Part shown: positions 1 through 7,107 of the stretch, in pieces
Position numbering within the stretch: position 1 is the first letter of the stretch
Layout of the letters: every line of letters begins with the position of its first letter
Origin: an uncultured bacterium
GTDB taxonomy: Bacteria > Bacillota > Clostridia > Lachnospirales > Lachnospiraceae
DNA length: 9,603 bases
Reading direction: 5' to 3'
Assembly (NCBI GenBank): GCA_946543095.1
Contig: CAMNLO010000043.1
Location: 1-9,603, forward strand
Notes under the pieces: model-generated
The model's database searches: none
Seen by the model: only the letters and a program-made list of their open reading frames with translations
Told to the model about the DNA's origin: nothing
Position numbers and translations under genes: made by a program

Positions 1-2
1 CC

Positions 3-80
3 TTTGACTGGGACCGAATGGAAAACGCAGTGAGCGGGAGCGAAGATCCTGCAAAGCCGGATACACAGAGCCATGCGTAG
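3..80 (+). CDS. Possible C-terminal end of an upstream gene (partial)
   Basis: Reading from base 3 gives 25 codons open to the window edge and ending at TAG (78-80). The tail is hydrophilic, beginning FDWDRMENAV and ending PDTQSHA. I recognise no family. It could be the end of the gene before the hydrogenase operon. However, an 11-bp inverted repeat (18-28 with 80-90) and a small hairpin (46-62) lie across the same bases, so the open frame may simply cross a repeat element. The other two forward frames close early, at 31-33 and at the second codon. Confidence 0.35.
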   Translation, partial: FDWDRMENAVSGSEDPAKPDTQSHA

Positions 81-130
81 CGTTTTCCATACCCGCATCT
101 TGTGCATACTCAGCCTGCGGCTAAGATCGC
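18..130. repeat. Nested inverted repeats, possible dispersed repeat element
   Basis: Several inverted repeats sit one after another. ATGGAAAACGC (18-28) is matched perfectly by GCGTTTTCCAT (80-90). Inside this, ATCCtGC (46-52) pairs with GCcGGAT (56-62) around AAA, with one mismatch. Next, GCATCTT (95-101) pairs with AAGATcGC (123-130), with one bulged C, and encloses a small AGCC-TGC-GGCT hairpin (112-122). Such dense imperfect palindromes look like a decayed intergenic repeat or a folded RNA. No transposase or T-rich terminator tail is present. The identity as a dispersed repeat is inference. Confidence 0.5.
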
Positions 131-157
131 CGGCGGCCCAAATTGCACTGATCCAAT

Positions 158-231
158 CGGAGAAATCGCATTCGCAATTTCTCTAAGGCAAACCGCTCTG
201 CGGTTTGGTATGGGCTGCCGCTGAAGCGGCA
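158..231 (+). promoter_or_regulatory. Three consecutive hairpins in the leader of the hydrogenase operon
   Basis: Three stem-loops follow each other closely. GAGAAAT (160-166) pairs with ATTTCTC (177-183), with an inner GC/GC pair past one mismatch. CAAACCGC (189-196) pairs perfectly with GCGGTTTG (200-207) around TCT. TGCCGC (216-221) pairs with GCGGCA (226-231) around TGAA. The last stem ends 2 bases before the GGAGG (234-238) of the next gene, so it could affect ribosome access or mRNA stability. None is followed by a T run, so they do not look like rho-independent terminators. I recognise no known riboswitch class and no convincing promoter in 81-242. Confidence 0.55.
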
Positions 232-242
232 TTGGAGGAAGT

Positions 243-2087
243 ATGAAAGGAGCACAGCGCCTGAAGCTGCATACAAAGGACCGGCAGGAGCGGCTTCTGG
301 ATAATCTGTACCGGGATTTCGGACGCAGGATCGAAGCTTCTCCCCCAGGACTGTGTCCCGTGGATATGACCTTAAGCTTTTTAAGGACCTGCCATTCTCA
401 GAGCTGCGGGAAATGCGTTCCCTGCAGGGTGGGGCTGGGGGCCCTGACAAAGCTTCTGGAGTCTGTGATGGAGGGCTCGGCGGAGGAGGATGTGATCCCC
501 CTCATTGAGAAGACTGCCCTGAACATCAGGGACACCTCGGACTGCGCCATCGGCTCCACGGCGGCGGAAACAGTCCTGTCCGCCATCCGGACCTTCCGGG
601 ATGATTTCCTCAGCCATATCTTAAGCGGACGCTGCAACTACGGTCTGGAGCTGACGGTGCCCTGCTCCACCACCTGCCCCTGCCATGTGGATGTGCCGGG
701 GTATATCGCCCTGACGGGCGTGGGACGTTATGATGACGCGGTGCGCCTCATCCGGAAGGACAATCCCTTCCCTTCCGTCTGCGCCTATATCTGTGAGCAT
801 CCCTGCGAGGAGCGCTGCCGCAGGCATATGGTGGATGCCGCCATCAATATCTGCGGGCTGAAACGCTATGCGGTGGACCATGCGGGAGAGCAGGAGGCAC
901 CCCCCTGCGCGGAGCATACGGGAAAGAGAGTCTGTGTGGTGGGAGCCGGCCCCGGCGGGCTGACGGCAGCCTATTATCTGACTTTAATGGGCCATTCCGT
1001 CACGGTGTATGAGCAGAGGGAGAAGCCCGGCGGCATGCTGCGCTACGGCATTCCCGTCTACAGGCTTCCAAGCCAGGTGCTGGAAAAGGATATCAGGCAT
1101 ATCCTGAGCACAGGCATCGAATTAAAGACAAACATCAATGTGGGTGAGGATATCAGCATCGATGAATTAAAGGAAAACTACGACGCGGTTTATCTTGCCA
1201 TCGGTGCCCATGTGGACAGGAAGCTGGACATCGAGGGGGAAGAGGGCCACGGAGTCCACAGCGCCATCGGCATCCTCCGCATGATCGGGGAGGGAGACAT
1301 CCCGGATCTGGAGGGGAAACGGGTCTGTGTTGTGGGAGGCGGCAATGTGGCGATGGATGCCGCAAGAACAAGCCTCCGGCTGGGAGCAAAGGAGGTGTTC
1401 TGCATCTATGACAAACGCATGGAGGATCTGGCTGCCCTCCCGGATGAGCGGGATCAGGCCCTGAAGGAGGGCATGAAGCTCATGACTCTGGTGATGGCGG
1501 ATCATGTGGAGCTGGATGAGGACTCCAGGGTGAAAGCCCTATGGGTCCACCCCCAGATCGTCTCCGGCTATGATAAAAAGGGAAAGGTCATAGTCAGAAA
1601 CGCCTACACGGATCTTGTGCGTATCGAGTGCGACTATGTGTTCACCGCCATCGGCCAGTCCATTCAGTCGGGCCATTTTCTGGAAGAGGGAAAGGTCACG
1701 GTGAAGGGGACCATCGAGACGGATGCTTCCTGCTTTGTGCCGGGAAGCGGCAACGTTTTTGCGGGGGGAGACGCTGTGACCGGCGCCACCAGCGTGGTGC
1801 TGGCAGTCCATGCGGGGAAGACCGCGGCAGATAACATCGACGCCTTTCTGGGGGGCTACCACGAGATCGGAGACGATATCGAGATCCCTTCCCCCAGGCT
1901 TTCCAATGTGCCACCCTGCGCCAGGGTGGACTTAAAGGGCAGACGGGTGGAGGAGATCAAGGGTGATTTTGATCTGGTGAACATCGGCATGAGTCCGGAG
2001 GAAGCCATTCAGGAAGCCTCCAGGTGTCTGCGCTGCGACCGTTTCGGCTATGGACTCTTCAGAGGCGGGAGGAAGCTTTCATGGTAA
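243..2087 (+). CDS. NuoF C-terminal Fe-S domain / GltD-like FAD-NAD(P) oxidoreductase fusion, hydrogenase partner
   Basis: This 614-residue flavoprotein probably carries electrons between NAD(P)H and the hydrogenase encoded next. Residues about 30-125 match the Fe-S end of NuoF/HydB, with a CxxCxxC set (C55, C58, C61) and C101 placed as in the 4Fe-4S site of that family. The NuoF FMN/NADH-binding portion is missing. Residues about 130-215 are the cysteine-rich N-terminal Fe-S domain of GltD-type proteins (C141, C145, C147, C180, C184, C188, C192). An FAD Rossmann motif GAGPGGL (234-240) and an NAD(P) motif GGGNVAMD (365-372) follow, then the second FAD motif around FAGGDAVTG (506-514). A CLRC pair (595-598) is near the C-terminus. 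The start is ATG at 243, with GGAGG 4 bases upstream. The stop overlaps the hydA start (ATGGTAA), implying translational coupling. The reaction and its direction are inferred; a plain GltD-like oxidoreductase is the alternative. Confidence 0.88.
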   Translation: MKGAQRLKLHTKDRQERLLDNLYRDFGRRIEASPPGLCPVDMTLSFLRTCHSQSCGKCVPCRVGLGALTKLLESVMEGSAEEDVIPLIEKTALNIRDTSDCAIGSTAAETVLSAIRTFRDDFLSHILSGRCNYGLELTVPCSTTCPCHVDVPGYIALTGVGRYDDAVRLIRKDNPFPSVCAYICEHPCEERCRRHMVDAAINICGLKRYAVDHAGEQEAPPCAEHTGKRVCVVGAGPGGLTAAYYLTLMGHSVTVYEQREKPGGMLRYGIPVYRLPSQVLEKDIRHILSTGIELKTNINVGEDISIDELKENYDAVYLAIGAHVDRKLDIEGEEGHGVHSAIGILRMIGEGDIPDLEGKRVCVVGGGNVAMDAARTSLRLGAKEVFCIYDKRMEDLAALPDERDQALKEGMKLMTLVMADHVELDEDSRVKALWVHPQIVSGYDKKGKVIVRNAYTDLVRIECDYVFTAIGQSIQSGHFLEEGKVTVKGTIETDASCFVPGSGNVFAGGDAVTGATSVVLAVHAGKTAADNIDAFLGGYHEIGDDIEIPSPRLSNVPPCARVDLKGRRVEEIKGDFDLVNIGMSPEEAIQEASRCLRCDRFGYGLFRGGRKLSW

Positions 2088-3814
2088 ATCTGATGATCAA
2101 TAATGTGCTGGTCCAGGCGGATGAAAACAGCACCATCATGAAGGCGGCGGAAGACAACGGCATTTCCATCCCCCATCTGTGCTATTTAAAAGACATCAAC
2201 GAGATCGGCGCCTGCAGGCTGTGCAGCGTGGAGGTGGCGGGAGAGGAGAAGCTGGTGCCCTCCTGCATCACAAAGGTGCGGGAAGGAATGAAGGTCACCA
2301 CCAACTCCGCCAGGGTCAGGGAGGCCTGCCGCACCAATCTCTCCCTGATCATGAGCCAGCACGACGGCAGATGCTCTGTCTGCGCAAGAAGCGGAAACTG
2401 CAAGCTGGAGACCCTGGCCTATGACTTCAATATCATGGAGAATCCCTATGAGGACGATCTCCCTAAAGGAAAGCTCTTAAAATGGAATAAGGAGTTTCCC
2501 CTGTTACGGGATGCCTCCAGGTGCATCAAGTGCATGCGCTGCGTTCAGGTCTGCGATAAGGTCCAGAGCATGAAGGTCTGGGATCTGGTGGGCACCGGAA
2601 GCCGTACCAGAGTGGATGTGGCGGATGGCCGGAAGATCGAGGACACGGACTGCACCCTCTGCGGGCAGTGCATCATCAATTGCCCCACCGGGGCCCTTCT
2701 GGTGCGGGAGGATATCGGCAAAGTCATCGATGTACTGGAGGATAAGGAGATCATTACAGTGGTCCAGATCGCGCCTGCAGTGCGTTCCGCCTGGGGCGAA
2801 AGCCTGGGGCTGCCTCCCGGGGAGGCCAGTGTCAAGAGGCTTGCGGGGGTATTGCGGGCCATCGGCTTTGACCATGTCTTCGACACCGCCTTTTCCGCGG
2901 ATCTGACCATTATGGAGGAAGCCAGCGAACTGCTGATGCGTCTGGGGGACGGGGAGCCGAAGGAATACCCCATGTTCACCAGCTGCTGCCCCGGCTGGGT
3001 CCGGTTTGTCAGATCCAGATATCCGGAGCTTTCCCCCAATCTTTCCACCGCCAAATCTCCCCAGCAGATGTTCGGGGCCATGATCAAGAGCTTCTATGCC
3101 ATGGAGCTCAGAAAAGACCCGAAAAAGATGTGCACCATATCCATCATGCCCTGTGTGGCGAAAAAGGCGGAATGCGAGCTGCCTCAGATGGTGTCGGACA
3201 AGGGCTTAAGGGATGTGGATATCGTCCTCACCACAAGAGAACTGATCCGTCTGATGCGCTATAAAAACGTGATGCTTGATGAGATCAGGGAGTCCTCCTT
3301 TGACAGCCTGATGGAGCATGCCTCCGGCGCCGGCATCATTTTCGGTGTCACGGGAGGGGTTATGGAAGCCTCCCTGCGCACTGCCTTTTATCTCGCCACC
3401 GGCTCCAATCCGGATCTGAAGAGCTTTTCGAAGCTCAGAAGCGCGGAGGCGGGAAACGAGCCCTGGAGGGAAGCGGAATACGACATCGGAGGAAGGACCA
3501 TCCGGGTGGCGGTGGCCAGCGGCTTACGCAATGTGGATCTGCTCTGCAGGGCCATTGTGAGAAAAGAGGTCCGGTTCGATTTCGTGGAGATGATGGCCTG
3601 CCCCAACGGCTGCTCCGGCGGCGGCGGCCAGCCCATCCATCAGGATGACACGGATCTCCGGTACTGGAGAGGGGAGCAGCTCCATATGCTGGACCGGAAG
3701 ACGCCCTTCCGTTTCTGCCACGAAAATCCGGATATCACGCGGCTCTACCGGGAGTATCTGGAGAAGCCCCTAAGCGAGAACGCAAGGCAGCTCCTGCATG
3801 TGACCTACGAATGA
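2081..3814 (+). CDS. hydA: [FeFe] hydrogenase, group A, monomer-type catalytic subunit
   Basis: This 577-residue cytoplasmic enzyme interconverts H+ and H2. Its layout and length match clostridial CpI. A 2Fe-2S ferredoxin domain comes first (C34, C45, C48, C62), then a His-ligated 4Fe-4S site (H94, C98, C101, C107) and a two-cluster ferredoxin domain (C148, C151, C154, C158; C191, C194, C197, C201). The H-cluster motifs are TSCCPGW (300-306), MPCVAKKAE (356-364) and EMMACPNGCSGGGGQP (503-518). Expected H-cluster ligands are C303, C357, C507 and C511, with C302 as the proton-relay cysteine and E280, E283 and S322 as likely proton-path residues. Everything needed for activity appears intact. 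ATG 2081 is chosen because GGAGG (2068-2072) lies 8 bases upstream; a GTG at 2024 would add 19 residues read from the end of the previous gene. The maturases HydE, HydF and HydG are not in the window. The partner gene suggests NAD(P)H coupling rather than ferredoxin alone. Confidence 0.97.
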   Translation: MVNLMINNVLVQADENSTIMKAAEDNGISIPHLCYLKDINEIGACRLCSVEVAGEEKLVPSCITKVREGMKVTTNSARVREACRTNLSLIMSQHDGRCSVCARSGNCKLETLAYDFNIMENPYEDDLPKGKLLKWNKEFPLLRDASRCIKCMRCVQVCDKVQSMKVWDLVGTGSRTRVDVADGRKIEDTDCTLCGQCIINCPTGALLVREDIGKVIDVLEDKEIITVVQIAPAVRSAWGESLGLPPGEASVKRLAGVLRAIGFDHVFDTAFSADLTIMEEASELLMRLGDGEPKEYPMFTSCCPGWVRFVRSRYPELSPNLSTAKSPQQMFGAMIKSFYAMELRKDPKKMCTISIMPCVAKKAECELPQMVSDKGLRDVDIVLTTRELIRLMRYKNVMLDEIRESSFDSLMEHASGAGIIFGVTGGVMEASLRTAFYLATGSNPDLKSFSKLRSAEAGNEPWREAEYDIGGRTIRVAVASGLRNVDLLCRAIVRKEVRFDFVEMMACPNGCSGGGGQPIHQDDTDLRYWRGEQLHMLDRKTPFRFCHENPDITRLYREYLEKPLSENARQLLHVTYE

Positions 3815-3850
3815 CGGATACGGGAAGTGACGGATCGCTTCTTTATGAAT

Positions 3851-3882
3851 GGAACCCCTTGAAAAGCAAGGGGTTTTCCTTT
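3851..3882 (+). terminator. Rho-independent terminator after hydA
   Basis: A perfect 9-bp stem AACCCCTTG (3853-3861) / CAAGGGGTT (3867-3875) has an AAAAG loop and is followed by a T-rich tail, TTCCTTT. It lies 38 bases after the hydA stop, so it separates the hydrogenase operon from the GTPase/ABC operon. A direct repeat TGACGGAT (3812-3819 and 3828-3835) sits between the stop codon and the stem, with no clear role. Confidence 0.87.
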
Positions 3883-3890
3883 AAGATAAT
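3859..3890 (+). promoter_or_regulatory. Possible promoter of the GTPase/ABC operon
   Basis: A new promoter is expected between the terminator and the GTPase gene. TTGAAA (3859-3864) could be a -35 element, with TAAGAT (3882-3887) 17 bases later. GATAAT (3885-3890) is a better -10 match but stands 20 bases away. The -35 candidate overlaps the terminator stem, which weakens the call. I see no good match to a Zur operator or a cobalamin riboswitch in this 102-base gap. Confidence 0.28.
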
Positions 3891-3916
3891 AAACTTGTGA
3901 AAGGAGTGTGCTCATC

Positions 3917-5071
3917 ATGACGAAAATAGACATTGTTTCCGGGTTTCTGGGAGCAGGCAAGACCACGTTGATCAAAAAACTCATCGCGGAATCCCTCCAT
4001 GGACACAAGGTGGTGCTGATCGAAAACGAATTCGGCGAGATCGGCATTGACGGAGGCTTTTTAAAGGAAGCGGGGATCGAGATCCAGGAGATGAATTCCG
4101 GCTGCATATGCTGTTCCCTTGTGGGAGACTTTGGCACTGCCTTAAAGGAGGTGCTTTCCACCTATTCTCCCGAGCGGATCATCATCGAACCCTCCGGTGT
4201 GGGGAAACTTTCCGATGTTATGGCCGCGGTGAAGCGGGCAACAGAGGATTCCGATGTGGAGCTGAATTCCGCCGTGACCGTGGTGGATGCGAAGAAAGCG
4301 AAGACCTATCTCAAGAATTTCGGCGAGTTCTTTGAAAACCAGGTGGCCCATGCGGGGACCATCTTCTTAAGCCGCACCGACGCCCTTCCCGAGGAGAAGA
4401 TCCGGGAAGTGGTGGAGATGCTCAGACAGCATAACGAAAAGGCCACCATCGTCACCACTCCCTGGCCCATGCTCTCCGGAGAGCTGATCCTTGATACCAT
4501 CGAGAAGGCAAGGGATCTGGAGGCGGAGCTGATGGAGGAGGCCGTGAAGGCGGCTGCGGAGCACGAGCACCATCACCACCATCATCACGATGACGACGAC
4601 CACGATCACGAGCATCATCACCACCATGACGATGACGACGACTATGATCACGAGCATCATCACCACCATGACGATGACGACGACCACGATCACGAGCATC
4701 ATCACCATCACGACGATGACGACGACCATGATCACGACCATCACTGCCACCACGGCGAACACGGCCACTGCTGCCACCACCACGACCACGACGCCGACGA
4801 AGTCTTCGATTCCTGGGGCAAGGAGACGCCCGCTTCCTACTCGAAGGAGCAGCTGGAAAAGATCTGCGCCGCCTTTGAGGATCAGGAGACCTACGGCTTT
4901 GTGATCCGCGCCAAGGGCATCGTGCCGGATCCCGAGGGCGGCTTCCTGGAATTCGACTACACTCCCGGAGAGTGCGAGGTCCGTAAGGGCTCCCCGGATG
5001 TGACGGGGCGCTTCTGCGTCATCGGATCGGATCTGCACAGGGATAAGCTGGAGGAGCTGTTTGCGAAATGA
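3917..5071 (+). CDS. COG0523/CobW-family GTPase with a His/Asp-rich metal-binding insert
   Basis: This 384-residue protein belongs to the G3E GTPases, which act as metal chaperones or insertases for zinc, cobalt or other metals. Walker A is GFLGAGKTT (9-17). The family CxCC metal motif is GCICC (62-66). Walker B is RIIIEPSG (87-94). The base-recognition motif is SRTD (152-155) instead of NKxD. Residues 216-292 are an extraordinary insert with 40 His and 26 Asp in 77 residues, plus three Cys (277, 285, 286). The CobW C-terminal domain follows (about 324-380). ATG 3917 is chosen because AGGAG (3902-3906) lies 10 bases upstream; a GTG at 3908 is only 1 base from it. The gene overlaps the next by ATGA and leads the five-gene operon. 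Metal binding is strongly suggested, but which metal and which client protein are unknown. Confidence 0.93.
   Translation: MTKIDIVSGFLGAGKTTLIKKLIAESLHGHKVVLIENEFGEIGIDGGFLKEAGIEIQEMNSGCICCSLVGDFGTALKEVLSTYSPERIIIEPSGVGKLSDVMAAVKRATEDSDVELNSAVTVVDAKKAKTYLKNFGEFFENQVAHAGTIFLSRTDALPEEKIREVVEMLRQHNEKATIVTTPWPMLSGELILDTIEKARDLEAELMEEAVKAAAEHEHHHHHHHDDDDHDHEHHHHHDDDDDYDHEHHHHHDDDDDHDHEHHHHHDDDDDHDHDHHCHHGEHGHCCHHHDHDADEVFDSWGKETPASYSKEQLEKICAAFEDQETYGFVIRAKGIVPDPEGGFLEFDYTPGECEVRKGSPDVTGRFCVIGSDLHRDKLEELFAK
4562..4792 (+). repeat. 42-bp tandem repeats encoding a His/Asp-rich tract
   Basis: Three near-identical 42-bp units lie in frame at 4601-4642, 4643-4684 and 4685-4726, with degenerate partial units on each side (4562-4600 and 4727-4744). 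Each full unit encodes HDHEHHHHHDDDDD. The second differs from the first only in its first codon (CAC to TAT, His to Tyr). The third differs from the first by two synonymous changes. A Cys-containing tail (CHHGEHGHCC, residues 277-286) follows. The near identity suggests recent duplication by slippage or recombination, so the copy number may vary between strains. There are no spacers, so this is not CRISPR. Confidence 0.95.
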
Positions 5072-6003
5072 AGCCCGTATATATCATCAACGGTTTTTTA
5101 GACAGCGGAAAGACCAGCTTTATCAATTACACCTTATCCCAGCCCTATTTCAGGATCCGGGGGACTACCCTTCTGATCCTCTGCGAGGAAGGGGATGAGG
5201 AGTATGATAAGGCCCTGATCAAAGAAAACAGGGTGGTGAAGGTCCTCATTGAGAACGAGGAGGATCTGAATCCCGCAAAGCTTCTGGAGCTGGACAAGCA
5301 GTATAAGCCGGAGCGGGTCATCATTGAGTTCAACGGCATGTGGAACTTCAAGAACTTTAAGATGCCCATGCCCTGGGCTCTGGAGCAGCAGATCACCATG
5401 ATCGACGCCTCCACCTTTGTGAGCTACTACACCAATATGCGCTCCCTCCTTGCGGAAATGCTGAGGAAGAGCGAGCTCATCATCTTTAACCGCTGCGACG
5501 GCATCAAGGAGCTGAGCAATTTCAAGCGGAATGTGAAGGCCGTGAACCCCGGGGCGGAGATCGTTTTCGAGGACAAAAACGGCGAGGTGAACGAGATCAT
5601 GGAGGAGGAGCTTCCCTATGATCTGAAGGCGGATATCGTTGAACTGGACAGCAGAGGCTTCGGCATCTGGTATCTGGACAGCATGGACCATCCGGAGCGC
5701 TACGAGGGGAAGACCCTGCGGTTCACCGGGCAGGTCATGAAGCATAAGGATTTCCGGAAGAACGTGTTCGTGCCGGGAAGAATGGCGATGACCTGCTGCG
5801 CGGAGGATATGGCCTTTCTCGGGTATCTCTGCGAGTACGACGGAGCAGAGGCACTGAAGGACAAGGACTGGGTGGAGGTGACGGCAAAGGTAGTGAGCAA
5901 GACCGCGCCGGAATACCAGAACGGTTCCGGGCCGGTGCTGGAAGCCATAGAGGTAAAGAAGACCGAAAAGCCTGAGAATGATGTCATAGATTTCAACGCA
6001 TAA
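5068..6003 (+). CDS. Divergent CobW-type GTPase with a YcgQ/DUF1980-like C-terminal domain
   Basis: This 311-residue protein starts inside the stop codon of the preceding GTPase (ATGA), with GGAGGAG (5050-5056) upstream. Walker A is GFLDSGKTS (9-17), and a Walker B-like IIEFNG (85-90) stands where IIEPSG is usual. NRCD (141-144) replaces NKxD. The CxCC metal motif of the family is absent. Residues about 210-275 resemble the C-terminal domain of YcgQ/DUF1980 (TIGR03943) proteins: an EGKTLRFTGQV strand, then MTCCAEDM (241-248) and a WVEVTAKV strand. YcgQ is tied to zinc homeostasis in Bacillus by established knowledge. The protein may therefore act with the first GTPase in metal delivery, or as its regulator. 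The domain assignment comes from motif memory, not a search. Confidence 0.82.
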   Translation: MKPVYIINGFLDSGKTSFINYTLSQPYFRIRGTTLLILCEEGDEEYDKALIKENRVVKVLIENEEDLNPAKLLELDKQYKPERVIIEFNGMWNFKNFKMPMPWALEQQITMIDASTFVSYYTNMRSLLAEMLRKSELIIFNRCDGIKELSNFKRNVKAVNPGAEIVFEDKNGEVNEIMEEELPYDLKADIVELDSRGFGIWYLDSMDHPERYEGKTLRFTGQVMKHKDFRKNVFVPGRMAMTCCAEDMAFLGYLCEYDGAEALKDKDWVEVTAKVVSKTAPEYQNGSGPVLEAIEVKKTEKPENDVIDFNA

Positions 6004-6037
6004 GCTCTTGCTGAATATAAGAGAGGAGAGGAAGATT

Positions 6038-7102
6038 ATGAAAAAAAGGACACTGGCGGCGATCCTGATCGCAGCGATGGCATCGCTTGCCCTTGCGGCC
6101 TGCGGCGGTGCTTCCCAGGGCGGCTCGGGCGCTTCGGCTTCGGCCCCCGAACAGAGCGCGGAGCAGGGCAAGACCTACAAGGTGGGTATCATCCAGTATG
6201 TGGACGACGCCTCCTTAAACCAGATCCAGGATGCCATTCAGGCGGAGCTGGACAAAAAGGGCGCGGAGCTGGGCGTGACCTTTGACTACAAGGACTACAC
6301 CAAGAACGGCCAGGCAGACTCCACAGTCTTAAACCAGATCGCGGCCGATCTGATCGCGGACAATGTGGACATCCTGGTTCCCATTGCCACCCCCACTGCC
6401 ATGATCATGCAGGCCGCCACCGAGGAAAACAAGATCCCCGTGGTGTTCTCTGCCGTGTCCGATCCCGTGGGAGCGGGCCTTGTGGAGTCCATGGAGGCTC
6501 CCGGCTCCAACATTACCGGGACCAGCGACGCACTGGACACCAACGCCATCTTAAACCTGATGCTTCTGGCAAATCCCAACGCGAAAAAACTGGGCCTGCT
6601 CTATGACAAGAGCCAGGATTCCTCCACCAAGGCCATTGCGGAAGCAAAGGACTTCGCGGCAGGCCATGACCTGGAGGTGGTGGAGAAGACCGGCACCACC
6701 AGCGACGAGGTGGCCCTGGCGGCGGACGCCATCATTGCGGCGGGCGTGGACGCCTGCTTCACCCCTCAGGACAACACGGTGATGAAGGCACAGCTGGGGA
6801 TCTACGAGAAATTCGTGGAGGCGAAGATCCCCCAGTACACGGGAGCCGATTCCTTTGCCTTAAACGGCGCCTTCATGGGCTATGGCGTAAACTATGAGGA
6901 GCTGGGGACCATGACCGCCGATATGGTGGTGGACATCCTGGCAAACGGCGCGGATCCCGCATCCACCGCGGTACGCACCCAGGACAACGGCATCGCCACC
7001 GTGAACACAGAGACCGCTTCCGCCATCGGGCTGAGCTATGAAATGTTCAAGGCAAACTGCTCCGCCCTGGTGGAGACCGTTACAAAAGAGAACTTCGACT
7101 GA
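6038..7102 (+). CDS. ABC transporter substrate-binding lipoprotein, PF04392-like
   Basis: This 354-residue precursor has a lipoprotein signal: a basic start (MKKR), a hydrophobic stretch (5-20) and a lipobox LAAC with C22 as the lipidation site. A Gly/Ala/Ser-rich linker follows to about residue 45. The mature protein begins as a KVGIIQYVDD strand and has the two-lobed periplasmic-binding pattern of PF04392 (for example DILVPIATPTA and PVVFSAVSDPVGAGLV). Relatives include TrpX-type proteins, but the family covers many uncertain substrates, so I do not name one. The protein sits on the outer face of the membrane and hands its ligand to the permease. ATG 6038 has AGGAG (6024-6028) 9 bases upstream; an in-frame TTG at 6008 lacks a suitable site. 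The gap after the GTPase is 34 bases, which supports one operon. Confidence 0.92.
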   Translation: MKKRTLAAILIAAMASLALAACGGASQGGSGASASAPEQSAEQGKTYKVGIIQYVDDASLNQIQDAIQAELDKKGAELGVTFDYKDYTKNGQADSTVLNQIAADLIADNVDILVPIATPTAMIMQAATEENKIPVVFSAVSDPVGAGLVESMEAPGSNITGTSDALDTNAILNLMLLANPNAKKLGLLYDKSQDSSTKAIAEAKDFAAGHDLEVVEKTGTTSDEVALAADAIIAAGVDACFTPQDNTVMKAQLGIYEKFVEAKIPQYTGADSFALNGAFMGYGVNYEELGTMTADMVVDILANGADPASTAVRTQDNGIATVNTETASAIGLSYEMFKANCSALVETVTKENFD

Positions 7103-7107
7103 TACCG

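Noticed and set aside
121..450. Reverse-strand open frame across the hairpin leader
   Set aside because: It overlaps the start of the flavoprotein gene and several inverted repeats, and the product resembles no known protein.
3878..3905. Zur operator upstream of the GTPase operon
   Set aside because: The AT-rich stretch before the ribosome binding site is only weakly palindromic and does not match the Zur consensus I know, so zinc control is not claimed from sequence.
4601..4726. CRISPR-like array from the 42-bp repeats
   Set aside because: The units are directly adjacent with no spacers, lie in frame inside a gene and encode a His/Asp tract.
4590..4904. Forward open frame rich in Thr/Ile/Met over the tandem repeat
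   Set aside because: It is a frame-shifted reading of the His/Asp repeats, with no domain and no independent start signal.
4367..5038. Long reverse-strand open frame (223 codons) opposite the His-rich GTPase gene
   Set aside because: It is the antisense shadow of the repeat: its middle is a run of Val/Met/Ile from reversed His and Asp codons. The forward gene has clear GTPase motifs and a ribosome binding site.
5134..6171. Reverse-strand open frame of 345 codons
   Set aside because: It lies opposite the second GTPase gene and the start of the lipoprotein gene, both well supported. It shows no recognisable domain and is explained by high GC and codon bias.
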